Shown piece by piece: positions 61,208 through 64,000 of a DNA stretch of 64,000 bases. Both the position numbers and the translations under genes were made by a program. The notes under the pieces were generated by a model. That model ran no database searches, was not told the DNA's origin, and was given only the letters and a program-made list of their open reading frames with translations. The number at the start of each line of letters is the position of its first letter. Within the stretch, counting starts at the first letter, position 1. The DNA is taken from positions 171,668-235,667 of the forward strand of contig JAURYH010000021.1 of the NCBI GenBank assembly GCA_030653975.1, read 5' to 3'. The DNA comes from Hydrogenophaga sp. Lineage in GTDB: Bacteria; Pseudomonadota; Gammaproteobacteria; Burkholderiales; Burkholderiaceae_C.

Positions 61208-62826
61208 AGATCCTCTCCTATAACCCCGGCCATGACGGTGCATTTGCTTATCTAGAAGATGGCCGTTTGGTGTTCTCAGTCGAGGCCGAGAAGGGATCGC
61301 GGTACAGGCACTCACCCCTGATTGTTCCAGATGTATTCGATGCCCTCGCCGAACTTCAGGAGGTTCCGGACGTTATATGCAGAGGTGGATGGTGGCCGGG
61401 AGACTCTCCGCAGAGCCAGCGAATGGCGTCTGGCTACTTTGGCAGCGATTGCAATCAATTAGTAGTCGGTAGAAAGCGTCTTCTGGGAAGGACCGTAGAC
61501 TTCTTCTCCTCATCTCATGAACGCTCTCACCTCCTTGGCGCATTTGGAATGTCCACCTTGCCGATGGGGACCCCCTGCTATGCGCTGCTTTGGGAAGGGG
61601 TCATCGGCGCCTTTTACGAGATTGATGCAGAGTTGAACGTGGTGAAGATCGGTAATGTCATGTCCGAGCCCGGACATCGCTACGCCATGCTTTACGCGTT
61701 CGCGGATCCGACTTTTGATAAAGGTTCTTCAGAATACTCCCGGCTTTCTGACGCCGGAAAGTTGATGGCGCTCGCTTCCTTTTCGAAGAGAAGCCAGCCA
61801 TTGGCAGAGGAGGAACAGATCATTTCCTTCCGGCTACAGGATTGTCAGCACCTAAAGCCTCAGCAATGTGAGGCCCTAAAAGGTTTGCGGCACTACAACG
61901 TGGGGCTAGACGATCAGGAGTTTCGCAACTTTGCAGGCATCTTCAGTGATCGACTGTTCGACCGCTTCCATAGATTCGCTAAAGTGAATCTGAAGCGAGA
62001 CATGCCATTGCTGATTGCGGGAGGCTGTGGGCTCAATTGTGACTGGAACACGAAGTGGGTGGAATCCGGTTTATTTTCCGAAGTGTTCGTCCCTCCGGTC
62101 GCAAATGATTCGGGGTCAGCAATTGGTACGGCCATCGATGCGCAGTTCCATTTTACCGGTGACCCCAAGGTCACGTGGAACGTCTATTCTGGGTTGAATT
62201 TTGTGGCCGACGAAATTGTTGATCCCACTCAGTTCGATGAGTGGGAACCGAACACAGCGACCGTGGCAGAGATGTTGGCTAGTGACTTAATCATTGGGTG
62301 GGCGAATGGCCGATACGAGATCGGTCCGCGCTCGCTCGGAAACCGCTCCATCTTGGCTGCGCCATTCGCAGCCAGTACTAGAGAACGTCTGAACGTTATA
62401 AAACAGCGAGAGCAGTTCCGCCCAATAGCTCCCGTCTGCTTGGAAGAAGATGCCTGCAAGTGGTTTGGATGTAATCGTCCAAGTCCGTTCATGCTCTACA
62501 CCCATAGGGCCTCCACTGATGCGCTCGCAGCGGTGACCCATGTGAATGGTACAGCGCGTCTTCAAACAGTCTCCTCGCTGACAAACCGTCCTCTGTTTGA
62601 ATTGCTTACAGCGTTCAAATCGCTAACCGGCTATGGGGTCTTGTGCAACACATCTCTCAATTTCAATAGCAAGGGATTCATCAATTCAACGTCCGACCTT
62701 TCGGCCTACACTCTGCAACATCATCTTGACGGGTTTGTAGTCGAAGGACGAATCTACATGCTCAAATCGTCTCTTGGATATCAGACGTACTTAGGTGACA
62801 AGAAGCGGCGCTTGGCAATGCGTTGA
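61204..62826 (+). CDS. Carbamoyltransferase, NodU/TobZ/CmcH family
   Basis: A 540-residue O-carbamoyltransferase. N-terminal kinase-like domain SYNPGHDGAFAYLEDGRLVFS, H105-x3-H109 (SSHERSHLLGAFG), GGCGLNCDWNTK (about 273-284), then the C-terminal YrdC-like-adjacent motifs GRYEIGPRSLGNRSILA (369-385), KQREQFRPIAPVCLEE and LCNTSLNFNSKGFINS. Length fits. It would transfer a carbamoyl group from carbamoyl phosphate (through carbamoyl-AMP) to a hydroxyl of a glycan or natural product made with the two upstream genes. Confidence 0.9.
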   Translation: MKILSYNPGHDGAFAYLEDGRLVFSVEAEKGSRYRHSPLIVPDVFDALAELQEVPDVICRGGWWPGDSPQSQRMASGYFGSDCNQLVVGRKRLLGRTVDFFSSSHERSHLLGAFGMSTLPMGTPCYALLWEGVIGAFYEIDAELNVVKIGNVMSEPGHRYAMLYAFADPTFDKGSSEYSRLSDAGKLMALASFSKRSQPLAEEEQIISFRLQDCQHLKPQQCEALKGLRHYNVGLDDQEFRNFAGIFSDRLFDRFHRFAKVNLKRDMPLLIAGGCGLNCDWNTKWVESGLFSEVFVPPVANDSGSAIGTAIDAQFHFTGDPKVTWNVYSGLNFVADEIVDPTQFDEWEPNTATVAEMLASDLIIGWANGRYEIGPRSLGNRSILAAPFAASTRERLNVIKQREQFRPIAPVCLEEDACKWFGCNRPSPFMLYTHRASTDALAAVTHVNGTARLQTVSSLTNRPLFELLTAFKSLTGYGVLCNTSLNFNSKGFINSTSDLSAYTLQHHLDGFVVEGRIYMLKSSLGYQTYLGDKKRRLAMR

Positions 62827-63151
62827 CAGACTCGCTATAGAACCACTTAGCCTATGCCGGAGGCGTCATGTACAAGATGCGCTTGTTCGCAGTGGCGTTC
62901 GTCAATATCGTCACTAACTCCCGTCTTTTTCGGTTTGCGCCTGAAATCCACCTTCTCAGCCGAACAAGATGAACGTCAGCATTCGCCAACTCCGGACGCT
63001 TTCCGTCCGAACATCAGCGGCTGCAGTCAGCCTTGGGACTAAACCGCTCGCGCGGTAGTCTCCGAGCCTGGATGGTTGGTTGACGGCGTGGGCGCACGTG
63101 CCGATGTTGTGAGCCGAGGCAATTGGCCTCGTTCACGACAGGAGCACCATC
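62827..63151. other. Intergenic region between island and integrase
   Basis: About 325 bp with no gene recognised. It holds the right side of the low-GC stretch and, near 63115-63134, a GAGGC-AATTG-GCCTC inverted repeat ahead of the integrase start. No terminal inverted repeats or target duplications are seen. Confidence 0.45.
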
Positions 63152-63865
63152 ATGAACGCACCCCATCCGACGGTTTCGCCGTTGCGCCAGCGCATGCTCG
63201 AAGACATGCGGATGCGCAGGCTTGCACCGAAGACCCAGACTGCCTACATCCGTGCCGTGCGCCGGTTCTCCGCCTATCTGCACCGGCCGCCGGATACCGC
63301 CACCGTGGAGGACCTGCGCAACTTCCAGCTTCACCTGGTTGACGAAGGTACCTCACCCACGACCCTCAACGCCACGATCACCGGGCTGAAGTTCTTCTGC
63401 GAGATCACCCTGGATCGCGCGGAGTTGACGGCCAAGATGCAGCCCGTTCATCTGCCCCGCACTTTGCCGGTGGTGCTCAGCCGCGAGGAAGTGGCTCGCC
63501 TGATTGCCGCAACTGGAAACCTCAAGCACCAGACCGCACTGTCCCTGGCCTACGGCACAGGTCTGCGCGCCAGCGAAGTCGTGTCTCTGAAGGTCAGCGA
63601 TATCGACAGTCAACGCATGACGCTGCGCGTGGAACAGGGCAAGGGCAGCAAAGACCGCTACGCCATGCTCTCGCCAATATTGCTGGAGCGCCTTCGGGTC
63701 TGGTGGCGTGTAGCCCGAGCGCAAGGCAAGATGCTCGATGGTGGCTGGCTGTTCCCAGGCTTGAACCCGGTCGAACCTCTGACCACCCGGCAGCTCAACC
63801 GCGCCATTCACATGGCGGCTGACGCCGCGAACATCGACAAACGCGTGTCCATGCATACCCTGCGC
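63152..63865 (+). pseudogene. Tyrosine recombinase (IS91-associated integrase type), truncated
   Basis: About 238 residues of a site-specific tyrosine recombinase: SAM-like N-terminal domain (LRQRMLEDMRMRRLAPKTQT, TLNATITGLKFF), catalytic Arg in GTGLRASEV (R139), Lys region GKGSKDRYAML, and the HTLR box (235-238). After that, the expected continuation (HSFATHLLE, LGHKKLETTALY with the nucleophilic Tyr) is replaced by unrelated frame QYSAPRIIPSSAGG. The gene is therefore broken and inactive. Similar integrases travel with IS91-like elements. Confidence 0.8.
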
Positions 63866-64000
63866 CAGTATTCCGCGCCCAGGATTATTCCGAGCAGTGC
63901 TGGCGGCGCGCGTGCAGCGGGACGGACCGGAGTCGTTGGACAGTGTGGAGTGTCGGCATATTCCACGGTGTCATAGCGCCTTGAGAAAGGCAAGCAGTTG
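63866..64000. other. Unrelated sequence joined to broken integrase
   Basis: The DNA following the HTLR codons has no resemblance to the integrase. It is probably the edge of a further mobile element or a deletion joint. It runs out of the window, so its identity cannot be told. Confidence 0.45.

Noticed and set aside
63808..63993. 61-codon minus-strand frame at the right edge
   Set aside because: It spans the joint between the broken integrase and unknown DNA and shows no recognisable protein.
1..64000. CRISPR arrays, rRNA genes or complete insertion sequences
   Set aside because: No regularly spaced direct repeats, no rRNA-like blocks and no intact transposase were seen on either strand.

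Overview
The window looks like chromosomal DNA of a high-GC betaproteobacterium of the family Comamonadaceae (Hydrogenophaga/Variovorax-like). The evidence is housekeeping gene order (hrcA-nadK-recN; lolB-ispE-tRNA-Gln-prs-rplY-pth; a dynamin-like GTPase next to mutY and mutM), the protein families present, and short GC-rich interspersed repeats typical of that family. The genus is an inference from memory, not a search result.

Layout. 1-23 kb is mostly core genome: hrcA (runs off the left edge), a porin, nadK, recN-rapZ, mutY-dynamin-mutM, a TPR protein-lolB-ispE operon, tRNA-Gln, prs, rplY, pth, a ferredoxin, coaD, rsmD, a pair of M16 peptidases divergent from ftsY, and an ECF sigma/zinc-finger anti-sigma pair. 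23-27.3 kb holds aromatic amino acid catabolism: phhB-phhA plus a dihydropteridine-reductase-like SDR, a divergent Lrp regulator, and fumarylacetoacetase with a VOC protein. 27.4-37.2 kb carries a P-type cation ATPase, a YiiX-like hydrolase, a TVP38/MerA-like fusion, DUF547 and DUF3047 proteins and a chromate transporter. 37.2-40.2 kb is accessory: two lower-GC orphan genes, a toxin-antitoxin pair and VOC proteins. 40.3-44.6 kb is one minus-strand sulfur-type operon (ArsR-rhodanese, DsrE, sterol desaturase-like, DUF1499, rhodanese, metallo-beta-lactamase) with an inverted-repeat operator over its promoter.

46.7-57.6 kb is a selenium/sulfur-imidazole cluster. SelD/SenC and SenB (selenosugar synthase) are divergent from SenA (selenoneine synthase). 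EgtD supplies hercynine. A phosphonate-type ABC transporter of the putative selenate/selenium-oxyanion class follows, then an unassigned SAM methyltransferase, EgtB and a YHS-domain lipoprotein. Together they would import a selenium oxyanion, make selenophosphate, build a selenosugar and join selenium to hercynine, with EgtB offering a parallel ergothioneine route. This cluster type is described in Variovorax; the methyltransferase is the unexplained part.

57.6-63 kb is a clearly foreign, lower-GC island: three plus-strand genes linked by ATGA overlaps encode an OCH1/TcdA-like glycosyltransferase, a 742-residue protein that joins GT25, sulfotransferase-like and GH16 domains, and a NodU/TobZ-type carbamoyltransferase. 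It is followed by a tyrosine recombinase cut off at its HTLR box by other DNA at the right edge. This island is the best candidate for an undescribed system, probably glycan decoration.

Several starts (hrcA, nadK, the TPR gene, pth, coaD, the ArsR gene) have a -10-like hexamer exactly 6-7 nt before the ATG, suggesting leaderless mRNAs. No CRISPR array, rRNA or complete insertion sequence was seen.
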